Source: Begonia masoniana
Taxonomy: Eukaryota; Streptophyta; Magnoliopsida; Cucurbitales; Begoniaceae
Length of the DNA stretch: 64,000 bases
Direction of reading: 5' to 3'
Assembly: GCA_022432975.1 (NCBI GenBank)
Contig: CM039509.1
Span: 42,318,209 to 42,382,208 of the forward strand
Position numbers and translations under genes: made by a program
The notes under the pieces: model-generated
What the model saw: only the letters and a program-made list of their open reading frames with translations
What the model was told of the DNA's origin: nothing
Databases searched by the model: none
Shown: in pieces, positions 1 through 10,244 of the stretch
Layout of the letters: each line of letters begins with the position of its first letter
Numbering within the stretch: the first letter of the stretch is position 1

Positions 1-293
1 GTTCACAATTTTAGTCATCCGGTCACTGTTCACGTTTTTAACCAATCCGGTCACTGTTCACACTTTTAGTCATCCGTTCACTGTTCACTTTTTGTCTTAT
101 TCTCATTATTCATTATTCACATCCAGCTTAAATGTGTTTTCCGGTTTCACTTCCAGAGAAGGTTTATACTCTCTGTTAAGGTTTTAAAAGTATAAAGTTT
201 TTAAAAAAAAAATATGTGCCCGTTTTCTGCAAATGTCCCGGAGTGACGGTTTCGATCCCGGACCCCGATCGGGTTCGGTTTCGGGTCGTCACA
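1..293 (+). repeat. 3' end of gypsy 5' LTR
   Basis: Matches 7168-7460 with two mismatches and ends in GTCGTCACA. The rest of this LTR, about 2.2 kb, is expected left of the window. It carries short direct repeats of the phrase GGTCACTGTTCAC near its start. Confidence 0.95.
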
Positions 294-297
294 GTAA

Positions 298-309
298 TGG
301 TATCAGAGA
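298..309 (+). other. Primer binding site, tRNA-Met type
   Basis: TGGTATCAGAGA starts four bases after the LTR end. It matches the 3' end complement of plant initiator tRNA-Met at 11 of 12 positions and is where minus-strand cDNA synthesis would be primed. Confidence 0.85.
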
Positions 310-460
310 GACACGGTTTTAAAACCGATTCTGTGAAGTGTCTGACTGCGCAATCCGCCACGTGAGATCGCTCCACCAACTGTAAGTATTTAGATTACTG
401 TAACTGTCCTGTTTATTTAAAATTAGGTTATTCTGTTATTCTTATAGGACTATCTTAGAA

Positions 461-1057
461 ATGGTGAGAGGACATCAGGAAGAATCCAGTGAAAGCTCTC
501 GGGCCATAGACCGATTGACAGAGCTGGTGGGGGTACAATCCCGCATGGTTGATCGAATGATGGCCAGAGAAGACGACATAAACAATAACCATGGAAATAT
601 CAATCGTGATAATGCACCGCGAGACAATAGTGGAGACAGATTCCGGCGACTTCAGCCACCCTCATTTGATGGGTTGTCTACAGACCCGACCCGTGCTGAA
701 ACCTGGATTCGAACTATGGAGAAGATGTTCAGTTATGCAGAAGTAGAAGACAACAAGAAGGTTACTTGTGCCACGTTCCATCTCACTGAAAGTGCTGGAT
801 TCTGGTGGGATGCAGTACAGTCGTCTACAGTGGCGTTGAGCTGGGAAGGGTTCAAGGGGATTTTCTACGATAAGTACTTTGACCGAGGAGCGAGAAAGGA
901 GAAGTTACTTGAGTTTTCTCGGCTGCGACAGTATGGATCTGTGGCCGAGTATGTTCAGAAATTTGAGTCGCTATCCCGATATGCAACACACATGGTGGCC
1001 ACTGATGAGAACAAGGTGCACCAGTTTATTCAAGGTTTAAAGATGGACCTTCTGTGA
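461..1057 (+). pseudogene. gag: gypsy gag, N-terminal segment
   Basis: Capsid-type Gag of the gypsy element. Residues about 66-195 show the retrotransposon gag domain, with the PPSFDG entry motif, the FWWDAV core and the later EYVQKFESLSRYA helix. The ATG at 461 is the first in frame after the leader. A TGA at 1055-1057 stops the frame. The same frame resumes at once and runs into the Gag tail and Pol, so this is one mutated gag-pol frame, not a short gene. The codon lies in CG context, consistent with a C-to-T change. As it stands the element cannot make full Gag-Pol without readthrough. Confidence 0.9.
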
Positions 1058-1093
1058 GGAATCACGACTGGAGGTTTTGATGAGGCACCATAT

Positions 1094-3283
1094 GTGAAAG
1101 TGGTGGCCAAGGCTTATCAACTGGAGGCCTTAGAAATAAAGTCCCAGAGACAGAGAGAACCACCGAGAGGAATTATAAGAAATACTCCTCAACAACAACA
1201 ACAAAAGATTCAGAATGTACATCCTCAACAGCAACAGAACAGGGGCATTAAAAGGCCCAATGAGACCCTTACTTACCAAGACAAAGGGAAGAGACCTATG
1301 GGAGCTCCTCAGCCTCCTGTCTGCCCACGTTGCCAGAAGAATCATACAGGAGACTGCAGGCTCTTTACTGGTCAATGTTTCCGGTGTGGTAAAGAAGGCC
1401 ATCAAGTCCGGAATTGTCCGGTGCCTGACACAAGGCCGGTTGGTGCTATGCCTAGAGTGTTTGCAATGATGGAGGACGTCGATAATGCTGATCAGCACAC
1501 AGCAATTACAGGTACAATATTAGTATGTAATGTGCCTGCTTATACCTTGTGGGACACGGGGGCCACACATTCGTTTGTGGCCATGGACTTTGTAGTTAGA
1601 CAAAAGTTTTGTAGTACGTCGTCAGATCAGCCTTACAGCGTTATGCTACCGTCCGGAGAGTTTATGCACTCCGAGCAGGTTGTAAGGGGTGATATAGTGT
1701 CAGTGGGAGACCAGAAGTTACATGCCAATCTCATCGTCATTGGGATGAAGGGATACGATGTTATTCTGGGGATGGACTGGCTGTTTAAACATTACGCCAC
1801 CATCAACTGTAGGTCCGGGCTTGTGTCATTTAAGCACCCAAATGAAGTAGAATTCTCTTATCAAGCGGTACCGAAGAAACACCGTATGCCTGTGATATCT
1901 TCCTTGAAAGCTCAACGACTGATGAAGTCACGGTGCATTGGATTTCTGGCCCACGTTGTGGATGTTCAAAGGCAAGGTGAGGTGGAACTTCAAAATATTC
2001 CGGTGGTTCGGAACTTCCCTGAAGTTTTCCTAGATGACTTACCGGGATTGCCACCTGATCGTGAGATAGAATTTGAGATCGATGTGTATCCTGGTGCGGA
2101 ACCGGTGTCAAAGAATCCGTACCGCATGGCACCAATTGAGCTAAAGGAGTTGAAGACTCAGCTCAAGGAGTTAGTGGACAAGGGCTTTGTGCGCCCTAGC
2201 TTCTCTCCGTGGGGTGCTCCCGTCTTGTTTGTCAAGAAGAATGATGGGTCCCTGCGGATGTGTATTGACTACCGTGAGCTGAACAAGTTGACTATCAGGA
2301 ATAAGTACCCGTTGCCAAGAATCGATGATTTATTCGATCAGCTACAGGGGGCTCGGGTATTTTCTAAGATTGACTTACGCTCCGGCTATTACCAGTTGAA
2401 GGTCAGAGCTGAGGATATTCCAAAGACTGCCTTCAGAACCCGGTACGGACACTACGAGTTCTTGGTGATGTCGTTCGGGTTGACTAATGCTCCGGCAGCA
2501 TTTATGGACCTAATGAACAGGATATTCCAGGACTTTCTGGATAAATTTGTAATTGTTTTCATTGATGACATTCTGGTTTATTCCAGGAGTGAGGCCGAAC
2601 ATGAGAAACACTTGGCTATGGTACTGTCAATCCTAAAGCAGCATCAATTGTATGCCAAGCTGTCAAAGTGTGAGTTCTGGTTAAGCAAGATTAATTTCTT
2701 GGGCCACGTGGTGTCTGCTGAAGGAGTATCTGTGGACCCGGCCAAGATTCAGGCTGTGAGGGATTGGCCCAGACCGAGAAATGCAAGTGAAGTACGAAGC
2801 TTTATCGGACTAGCTGGTTATTACAGGAAATTCATCAAGGGGTTTTCTGTGATCGTGAAGCCTATGACCAGCTTAACAAGGAAAGAAATCAAGTTCAAGT
2901 GGTCTGAAGCGTGTGAGGTGAGCTTTCAGACACTCAAGCAAAAGTTAACCACGGCTCCTCTACTAGTATTGCCAGTTGAAGATGGCAAATTCAGCGTATA
3001 CTGTGATGCTTCAAAGGTTGGCTTGGGATGTGTATTAATGCAAGAGGGAAAGGTTGTGGCATACGCATCCAGACAATTGAAGAGCCATGAGGAAAACTAC
3101 CCTACTCACGACCTTGAGTTAGCGGCAGTCGTATTTGCGTTGAAAGTATGGAGACACCACCTTTATGGACAGTCATGTGAGGTGTTCTCTGATCACAAGA
3201 GTTTAAAGTACCTATTTACTCAGAAGGAGTTGAATATGAGACAAAGGCGGTGGTTAGAATTCGTGAAAGATTACGATGTTTAG
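1094..3283 (+). pseudogene. pol: gypsy gag tail, protease, reverse transcriptase, RNase H
   Basis: Continues the frame of the upstream gag after one stop. In this segment a Gln-rich linker leads to a C-rich cluster from Cys77 and a classic CCHC knuckle at 95-108. The aspartic protease motif DTGA has its Asp at 154 (base 1553). Reverse transcriptase includes the [13 protein letters not shown] stretch and the catalytic FIDD box (Asp at about 491). RNase H starts at YCDAS (Asp638) and includes the DLELAAV and DHKSL motifs. All inspected catalytic residues are intact. A TAG at 3281-3283 ends it just before the usual IKYHPG-NVVADALSR junction, whose remainder follows in the same frame. Together with the downstream segment it forms a single polyprotein with two nonsense codons. 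Confidence 0.95.
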
Positions 3284-3310
3284 ATTAAATACCACCCGGG
3301 GAAGGCCAAT

Positions 3311-4891
3311 GTGGTAGCCGATGCGTTGAGCAGGATGCCGTCTACGATACAACCGGCCTTGGCTACCATCTCACTGCCTTTGAGGACAGAAATTCAGAGG
3401 TTTGAACTGGTGATAGTTTCTAAACTATCGGCAGCACTGGCGAATCTAACGTTGCGGCCGACCGTTCTGGACCGAATTAAGGAGGCCCAGAAGACCAATT
3501 CAAAGGAGATGGATGATATGGTGAGCAAGGTACCAATGCCTTCTTCCGATTTCAGTTATTCGGGAGATGGAGTTCTAAAGTTCAAAAACAGATGGTATGT
3601 TCCGAAAGACGAAGAGCTACGGAAGCACATCTTATCGGAAGCCCACTCATCTCCTTTCTCTGTGCATCCTGGAAGCACGAAGATGTACCAGGATTTGAAA
3701 CTTCACTTCTGGTGGCCGAATATGAAGAATGAAGTGGCAAAATATGTGGAGTCTTGTATGATATGCCAACAGGTCAAAGCTGAACATCAACGACCAAGTG
3801 GAACGCTTCAACCTCTTCCGATTCCCGAATGGAAATGGGAGAACGTTACAATGGATTTCGTTGTTGGTCTGCCAAGAACAGTTAAAGGCCATAATAGCAT
3901 TTGGGTCATAGTGGACAGATTAACGAAGTCGGCCCATTTTCTACCTGTGAAGACGACGTTCACCATGGATCAGTATGCCGAGCTGTATATTAGTGAGATT
4001 ATTAAGCTGCATGGCATTCCTGTATCAATCGTCTCAGACTGTGATCCCAGATTCACTTCCAGATTTTGGAAAAGTTTGCAAAGCTCCTTAGGCACTAGAT
4101 TGGACTTCAGCACGGCATTTCACCCACAGACGGATGGACAATCTGAGAGAACGATTCAGACATTGGAGGATATGCTAAGATCGTGTGTGCTGGAATTTCA
4201 TGCTCCTTGGAGTAGATACCTGCCACTTGTGGAGTTTACTTACAACAATAGCTACCAGGCTACGATCGGTATGGCTCCATATGAAGCACTTTATGGCAGG
4301 AAGTGTAGATCCCCATTATGTTGGGATAAAGTCGGAGAAACCAAGCTTATCGGCCCCGAAATACTGCAACAGATGTCTGGGGTAATAACGGCGATCAAGC
4401 AAAGAATCCAGGCTGCACAAAGTCGACAGAAGAGCTATGCAGACCATCGGAGAAGAGATTTAGAGTTTGCTGAAGGTGATGAAGTATTCTTGAAGGTGTC
4501 ACCTTTCAAAGGCGTGATGAGATTTGGCAAGAAAGGGAAGCTAAGCCCAAGATTTGTTGGGCCTTTTCCCATTTTAAAGAGAGTTGGGAACATGGCCTAC
4601 AGACTACAGTTGCCAGCGTCTATGGATGGAGTTCACAATGTTTTTCATGTTTCAATGCTGAGAAAGTGCGTGCGAGATCCAACTCAGATCGTGGAACATG
4701 TGGACTTTGATATCATGCCGACGCTTACATATGAAGAAAGGCCCATACAGATTCTGGATACCTCAGTCAAAGTGTTACGCAACAAAGTGGTCCCGTTGGT
4801 AAAAGTTTTATGGTGTAATCACAATGTGGAGGAGGCCACATGGGAAAGACAAGAAGATGTTAGAGCCCAATATCCGGACCTCTTTGCTTAG
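3311..4891 (+). pseudogene. pol: gypsy integrase with C-terminal chromodomain
   Basis: Last part of the gag-pol frame, separated from RT/RNase H only by the TAG at 3281. Residues 112-152 hold the HHCC zinc-binding motif (His112, His119, Cys149, Cys152). The integrase core has Asp182 (MDFVVGLP), Asp243 (VSDCDPRF) and Glu279 (DGQSER), giving the D,D(35)E spacing, so the catalytic triad is intact. From about residue 480 a chromodomain-like tail with ..VKVLWCNHNVEEATWE.. resembles the module that chromoviruses use to target heterochromatin. The frame ends at TAG 4889-4891, 40 bp before the 3' LTR. Confidence in the identity is very high. It is called a pseudogene only because of the two upstream stops. 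Confidence 0.95.
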
Positions 4892-4918
4892 GCAAATTTT
4901 GGGGACAAAATTTCTGTT

Positions 4919-4931
4919 AAGGTGGGTGGAA
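4919..4931 (+). other. Polypurine tract of gypsy element
   Basis: The purine-rich AAGGTGGGTGGAA abuts the TGTAACACCC start of the 3' LTR, the position expected for plus-strand priming. Confidence 0.7.
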
Positions 4932-7460
4932 TGTAACACCCGGCATTTTTGCCACGTGGTCATTTAAGCGGGATAAATTGTATATTAATACAATAGATAT
5001 TTTCTTTTATTTGTTTGGACGTTTAATTGGAAAACCAAACCTTGTGTAATCAAAACAAACCAATTTGATTAAAAACCAATGGAAGGGCAAATGTGGAAGT
5101 AATTAAGGTTGGTGGGAGAAATCAAATAGATGATTGACACTTGTCCAAAACTTGTTATGGAAGCCAAGATCATTTTTCCTTCTCTTCCTCCTACGTGAGA
5201 CATTTCACTCTCTGCTCTCTCTCATTTTCCTCTCTGCTTCTCTCTTTCGGTTGAAGAAAACCAACGCAAGGAGTTTCTTCCTTCTCTGATTTTCCTCCTG
5301 CTTTTCGGTCTAAGGTAATCATCTTAGATAGAAAACGATTTTAGTCTATTTATTTGCTAGTTTCGTGATGTTTAGGGTTATGTCCGTTTATGCATGCTAT
5401 AGGTTCGTGAACCACAGTGCTCGTGCGTTCAAGCTTGCTGCATTTCGGACCACAGGTAAGTTCATGCATCTACGTTGGCCCTTAAGGCCCTACAACTCGG
5501 AGGTACTAGGTCTGGTTCGGGTAGATAGGTTTTAGGTTATGTTTTAAGTTAAACGTGTTTCCGTTATATTCTGTTTCCTGTTGTATTCCTTCTGTCATCT
5601 GTGAATGTTAAGTTTAAGCATTTCACTTATTCATGCATACACGTTTCCTGTAAAATCATGCAAATGTTTTCAGCACCGGTTTTGAAGTAAGTAAGATAAA
5701 ATCCTGTAAAGAAAATGTATGGTTAAGTGTGGACGAGGACTGGCATCCTGTCAAGTACTCCTGTTATGTCCTGAAAGTGGCATGTACATCCTGTTGCGCC
5801 AGCTCCTCCTCCCACTTATACCTTCCTGTCCAGTGAAACTAAATGTGAAGTGATGTAATGTTCATGTATTTGAAACGTTCATGCACAGCATATGCACCAT
5901 TGCATCTCATGTTCTTACTGAGCTCTAGGCTCATAGGTGAACTCCCTGTTGTAGGTACGGATACTCTTGATGAGGACCTTGTGCCTCAAAATGACGAGCT
6001 GATGTAGTTGGAGGATCGAGCTCACTGGGGTTGGTTGCTGCAGTCGGATCAATGTCATCCCTATGAGATTGTATTTTTTTTTATGTTAGGTCAAGTCCTG
6101 TATAGCTTTTGAAACTTTAAAACCAATGTGTAATCTGTATCTTTATGTTTTCAAAACTCCTGTTGTGAAATTCTGGAATGTAGGTCCTGTCTGTTTAGTT
6201 CTGTTGTGAATTATAAACGATGTATAGGTTTTAATGGTGGTGTATTTTAAACCTCTGTATTTGACAGATTGTACCCATATATTTTAAATGTTTTGAAAAC
6301 ATTCTGGAACTGCTTGAGTTCTCCATTTTCAGGTCATGCATGGACAGCTTCTGGTTTTAGAGCTATCCATGCAGTTTGTTTTCTTAGAAATCTGTAAATT
6401 TTGAATCGGGTTTGAAGGTTTGAAGCCTTATACCTTCTGTTTTAAAGTTTCCTGTTGGAATGTCCTCCTGTTAAAAAGTGGTCCAATTCTGTCTTTAAAA
6501 TTAAGTCTTCCGCCTAGTATAAATATGTCTTCCGGTTGACGTCAGCATAAGTCTTCCGCCTAGTGTAAATATGTCTTCCGGTTGACATCAGCATAAGTCT
6601 TCCGCCCAGTTTATTCAGAGTTTCTGTTTTTGTCTTCCGGTTGACGTCATCCATTCTTCCGGCTGACGTCATCGTCTCATCCGATTCTTTCTGCTGTAAA
6701 CCCTATTGGAATTCTGGGTTTGTTTTTTTAAACTATGTTAGGATTCTGTATTTTGGGTTGTTGAAAACCCGTAGGAAATTCTGTTGGATATAGATAATGT
6801 AAGGTATTCTGTTGGTTAAGCTTTCTCTTGTTAAAACTTCTGTATTCGACAGTTGAACTATGTTTTGAAGTATTCTGGAATTCGTTTGGAATATTTTCTG
6901 TAGTCTGTGCATGGACAGCTTCTGGTTTTAGAGCTATCCATGTAGTGTGATTTTTTCTTAAGTTTCTGTCATGTTAGAGCCATCCATGTAATTTGTTTTT
7001 CCTTAAAATTTCGTCGTGTTTTTCCCGATATGTTCAAAGATCATGTTTTGAATCGTTTTCTGAAGTTTGAAGTTTTCATACATTCTGTTTCCACAACTTT
7101 TGTTTTTATGTAATCAAGTTAAAAGTTGCCAGTTTTGTCTTTTAAATTTTTAGTCATCCGGTCACTGTTCACAATTTTAGTCATCCGGTCACTGTTCACG
7201 TTTTTAACCAATCCGGTCACTGTTCACACTTTTAGTCATCCGTTCACTGTTCACTTTTTGTCTTATTCTCATTATTCATTATTCACATCCAGCTTAAATG
7301 TGTTTTCCGGTTTCACTTCCAGAGAAGGTTTATACTCTCTGTTAAGGTTTTAAAAGTATAAAGTTTTTAAAAAAAAAATATGTGCCCGTTTTCTGCAAAT
7401 GTCCCGGAGTGACGGCTTCGATCCCGGACCCCGATCGGGTTCAGTTTCGGGTCGTCACAA
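4932..7460 (+). repeat. gypsy 3' LTR (2529 bp)
   Basis: Starts TGTAACACCC after the polypurine tract and ends GTCGTCACA. The solo LTR at 45730-48435 is the same family. Inside are a splice-donor-like CAG/GTAAGT at 5456 followed by a GGCC/GGCC hairpin (5477-5489); an acceptor-like TTGTAG/GTAC at about 5955; two hairpins formed by CATGGACAGCT and AGCTATCCATG (6338-6374 and 6907-6943); and a repeat cluster with TGACGTCA (6500-6690). A T-rich leader-like stretch, 5200-5310, precedes another possible donor (AAG/GTAATC, 5314). No gene was seen in it. Confidence 0.95.
6500..6690 (+). repeat. Tandem GTCTTCCG / TGACGTCA cluster in LTR
   Basis: Repeats of about 55 bp containing GTCTTCCGCC-TAGT and CCGGTTGACGTCA. 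Exact TGACGTCA occurs at 6537, 6642 and 6664, with a TGACATCA variant near 6585. TGACGTCA is a palindromic ACGT-core site of the kind bound by plant bZIP factors; a regulatory role is inferred. Confidence 0.75.
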
Positions 7461-8012
7461 TATTAGGTTACGACCCAATCCCCAGAGCGGACAATATCTT
7501 GCTGGAAAAAGGGGTCGTTACAAATGATATCAGAGCATGTACCCAACCGAAAATGTGGCAAACGAGGACGTTGGGCCCCCGAGAGGGGGTGATTGTGATG
7601 ACCCGAATGGACACATGTGAGAAGGAACCACCCAGTGCTCAACAAATCCTGAGTGGGACTTGGGCCGGAGGGTGACGTGTTGGGTTAAAACTCCGCGGAT
7701 CCCGGGTTAGACTTGGGCCGGAGGGTTCGGTCGTAGAAAGGGGGGTCGTTACAATTCCACATCGCATGGGGAAATATGTGGAAATGAAACATATGTAAAT
7801 AGACCCTCCCAAGTTAGTAAGACGCGTTTTGGAGCACAATTGGCAACGGATCCCATAAGAACTCCGAAGTTAAAAGTGCTTCGGCTAGAGTAGTACCAGG
7901 TTGGGTGACCGACCGGGAAGTCCTCGCCAAACAAAGCCGTGAGGGAAGGATATTGGGTTACGGCTCAATCCCCAGAGCAAACTATATCTTATTGGAAAAA
8001 TTGGTCGTTACA
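7461..8012 (+). mobile_element. Cassandra element 1 (5S-bearing TRIM), 5' LTR disrupted by the gypsy insertion
   Basis: 7461-7523 is the tail of a Cassandra LTR (ends GTCGTTACA). 7524-7593 is the short internal part, with a primer-site-like TGATATCAGAGC at 7526 and a G-rich polypurine tract. 7594-8012 is the 3' LTR (419 bp, TGTGATGACCC to GTTACA). Known: Cassandra is a non-coding miniature LTR retrotransposon whose LTRs contain a 5S rRNA-like segment with a pol III promoter. The front of this element's 5' LTR is missing because the gypsy element sits in it; the flank should reappear left of the window. The right flank is a copia polyprotein. Confidence 0.85.
7848..7926 (+). repeat. 5S rRNA-like segment in Cassandra 1 LTR
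   Basis: Resembles bases about 30-110 of plant 5S rRNA, including GGATCCCATAAGAACTCCG, the A-box-like AAGTTAAAAGTGCTTCGG and the C-box-like region AGTAGTACCAGGTTGGGTG. This is the best preserved of the four copies. The first ~30 and last ~10 bases of 5S are replaced by LTR sequence, so it is not a 5S gene. Confidence 0.85.
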
Positions 8013-8536
8013 TTTGTGGAGTCCATGTTTCCTTTCTCGTTCATCTCACACTCTAGCTCACCCTCCCCATTATTCTCACTTTCCATACTCTTTTTCTTCC
8101 TTCCGACCTCCTCAATTCATCCTTCTAACCCTCATTCCTCAGATACGTCCTTACCTTCAGCTCCAAATACTACCCAAAATCAATCCTCGCCTCTTCCTTC
8201 CTCAACTCACTCTTCCATCCCTCCACCGTCCCCACCTATACCCATTCCAGTTAACACCCACCCTATGAGAACCCGAGCCAAGGATGATTTTTTTCGACCC
8301 AAAGCCTTTTCTACTAAGGCTGCCCTTAAACCAAAAACATTTCTCCAAGCATCCAAACATCCACATTGGTTAAAAGCCATGCAATAGGGGATCTCCTCCC
8401 TCAATGACACTAATACATGGACCCTGGCGTCTCTCCCTTTCGGAGCCAAAATCATTGGTGTAAATGAGTTTTTAAGATGAAACTTAACTCTGATGGTACC
8501 ATATGCAGATATAAAGCCAGGTTACTGGCCAAAGGC
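8013..8536 (+). pseudogene. Ty1/copia polyprotein fragment: integrase end to RT start
   Basis: Translation begins FVESMFPFS, typical of the end of copia integrase. A Pro/Ser-rich linker and an HPMRTRAK-type motif follow, then the RT entry (LQASKHPHWLKAMQ, then a stop, then NTWTLASLPFG). The frame breaks at several stops and stops abruptly at 8536, where Cassandra array 2 is inserted. It resumes at 9989 with the AKGYDQTEG motif. The first half of the polyprotein lies left of the window. This is a dead remnant that serves as the oldest layer of the nest. Confidence 0.85.
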
Positions 8537-8772
8537 TGTGATGACCCGAATGCGTACGTATGAGTACGACTGTGGGGCAAACCTCGGCTTTCGGGGCTAA
8601 TCTCGAGACCTAAGCCGAGTGTAGGCAAATCCCAAACTCGAGTATAGGCAAATCCTTAGTTGAAAAGAGGGGGTCGTCACAATCCCACATCGCTTGGGGA
8701 GGTATATGGAAATGAAACATATGTAAGGAAACTCTCCCAAAATAATAAGACGCGTTTTGGAGCATAATTGAC

Positions 8773-8856
8773 AATGAATTCCATAAGAACTCTAAAGTTA
8801 AATGTGCTTCGGCGAGAGCAGTACTATGTTGGGTGATCGACTGGGAAATCCTCCCC
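8773..8856 (+). repeat. 5S rRNA-like segment, first LTR of Cassandra array
   Basis: Diverged 5S-like block with CCATAAGAACTCTAAAG, TGCTTCGGCGAGAGCAGTAC and GGGTGATCGACTGGGAA. More changes than the copy at 7848. Confidence 0.75.
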
Positions 8857-9239
8857 ACCAAAGCCGTGAGGGGAGGATATTGGGCTACGGCCCAATCCCC
8901 AGAGCGGACAATATCTTACTAAAAAAAGGGGTCGTTATAAATGATATTAGAGCCGATACCAAACCGAAAATATAGCCAACGAGGACGTTGGGCCCCCCCC
9001 CCCGGGGTGGGGGGGGCGTAATTGTGATGACCCAAATGTGTACGTATGAGTACGACTGCAAGGTAAACCTTAGGACCTAAGCCGAGTGTAGACAAATCTC
9101 GGACTCGAGTATAGGTAAATCTTAGGTCAAAAAGAGGAGGTCGTCACAATCTCACATCGCTTGAAGAGGTATATGGAAATAAAACATATGTAAGGAAACC
9201 CTCCCAAGATAGTAAGACGCATTTTGGAGCACAATTGAC

Positions 9240-9321
9240 AACGGATTCCATAAGAACTCTGAAGTTAAAAGTGCTTCGGCGAGAGCAGTACCATGTTAGG
9301 TGACCGACTGGGAAGTCCTCG
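9240..9321 (+). repeat. 5S rRNA-like segment, second LTR of Cassandra array
   Basis: Contains GTGCTTCGGCGAGAGCAGTA and TGACCGACTGGGAAGTCCTC, matching the internal control region and the following part of plant 5S rRNA. Confidence 0.8.
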
Positions 9322-9617
9322 CCAAACAAAGCCATGAGGGGAGGATATTGGGCTACGGCCCAATACCAAGAGCGGACAATATCTTACTAGGAAAAGAGGT
9401 CGTTATAAATGGTATCAGAGCCTGTACCCTACCAAAAATGTGGCCAACGCGAACGTTGGGCCCCCGAGGGGGGATGATTGTGATAACCCAAATGTGTACG
9501 TATGAGTACGACTGTGGGCAAACCTCGGGTTGCAGGGCAAATCTCAGGACCTAAGTCGAGTGTAGGCAAATCCTAGACTCGAGTATAAGCAAATCTTGGT
9601 TCGAAAAGAGTGGGTCG

Positions 9618-9901
9618 TCACAATCCCACATCGCTTGGGGAGATATATGGAAATGAAACATATGTAAAGAAACCCTCTCAAGATAGTAAGACGCGTTTTG
9701 GAGCACAATTGGCAACGGATTCCATAAGAACTCCACATCACTTGGGGAGATATATGGAAATGAAACATATGTAAAGAAACCCTCTCAAGATAGTAAGACG
9801 CGTTTTGGAGCACAATTGACAACAGATTCCATAAGAAATCCGAAGTTAAAAGTGCTTCGATGAGAGCAGTACCATGTTGGGTGATCGACTCGGAAGTCCT
9901 C
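9618..9901 (+). repeat. Internal duplication and 5S-like segment in third Cassandra LTR
   Basis: A block running from CCACATCGCTTGGGG through the GACGCGTTTTGGAGCAC and CCATAAGAA phrases occurs twice in tandem (about 9625-9734 and 9733-9840). The first copy is cut just after the start of the 5S-like part; the second continues into a full 5S-like segment ending near 9901. Confidence 0.85.
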
Positions 9902-9988
9902 ATCAAACAAAGTCGTGAGGGGAAGATATTGGGCTACAGCCCAATACCTAGAACGGACAATATCTTATTGGGAAAAGGGGTCGTTATA

Positions 9989-10238
9989 AAGGCTATGATC
10001 AGACCGAAGGCAAAATGAAGAGACCTTTAGTCCTGTTGTAAAACTTGCCTCGGTACGCCTGACTCTTTCCTTAGCTGTCTCATTTGGGAGGCATACAAAG
10101 CAGCTTAACATTAGCAATCCTTCTTACATGGTGATTTAAATGAGAGGTATTCATATAACAGCCTCCTGGGTTTATTAGTACATCTCATCCGTCAGCTGTT
10201 TGTCTCCTACATAAATCTCTTTTCGGTCTCAAGCATGC
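9989..10238 (+). pseudogene. Ty1/copia polyprotein fragment: RT, N-terminal part
   Basis: Starts with the AAGGC target duplication. It continues the RT with an AKGYDQTEG-like motif, later LASVRLTLSLAVSFG-like and GLKHA residues in shifting frames. It ends at AAGCATGC (10231-10238), where hAT1 inserted. The frame is taken up at 25623, where LHDALLNWGFTTSK follows. Splicing the two sides gives a continuous copia RT apart from single stops, which confirms the hAT1 boundaries. Confidence 0.8.
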
Positions 10239-10244
10239 TAGAGA

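Larger units (their letters stand above)
1..7460 (+). mobile_element. Ty3/gypsy chromovirus (Tekay/Del-like), nearly intact, 5' LTR cut by window edge
   Basis: Seen: a 293-bp 5' LTR tail, primer binding site, one long gag-pol frame, polypurine tract and a full 2529-bp 3' LTR. The LTR tail (1-293) and its partner (7168-7460) differ at only two positions (250 and 277), so the insertion is young. Both differences are C/T-type transitions next to or in CG, as expected from methylation-driven decay. The gag-pol frame has only two nonsense codons. The domain order gag-PR-RT-RH-IN-chromodomain marks Ty3/gypsy, and a C-terminal chromodomain with long TGTAACACCC LTRs fits the Tekay/Del chromovirus clade. 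After the 3' LTR, ATATT (7461-7465) is the likely target duplication. The flank is Cassandra LTR sequence, so this element is nested inside Cassandra 1. The left half of the duplication lies outside the window. Confidence 0.95.
8537..9988 (+). mobile_element. Cassandra array 2: LTR-int-LTR-int-LTR
   Basis: Three Cassandra LTRs (8537-8939, 9023-9407, 9479-9988) alternate with two short internal regions (8940-9022 and 9408-9478), each holding a primer-site-like motif (TGATATTAGAGC; TGGTATCAGAGC) and a C/G-rich tract. The array is flanked by AAGGC on both sides (8532-8536 and 9989-9993), so it inserted, or was formed, as one unit in the copia RT. A three-LTR structure with one target duplication is best explained by unequal recombination between LTRs of two copies. 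The third LTR has an internal duplication of about 110 bp. No coding capacity, as expected for a TRIM. Confidence 0.9.

Noticed and set aside
8985..9016. C-run followed by G-run as a possible hairpin terminator
   Set aside because: It is the expanded polypurine-type tract of the Cassandra internal region; the other copies show a shorter version without hairpin features.
7848..9901. Possible 5S rRNA genes
   Set aside because: The 5S-like parts lack the true 5' and 3' ends and are embedded in Cassandra LTRs, so they are not functional 5S genes.
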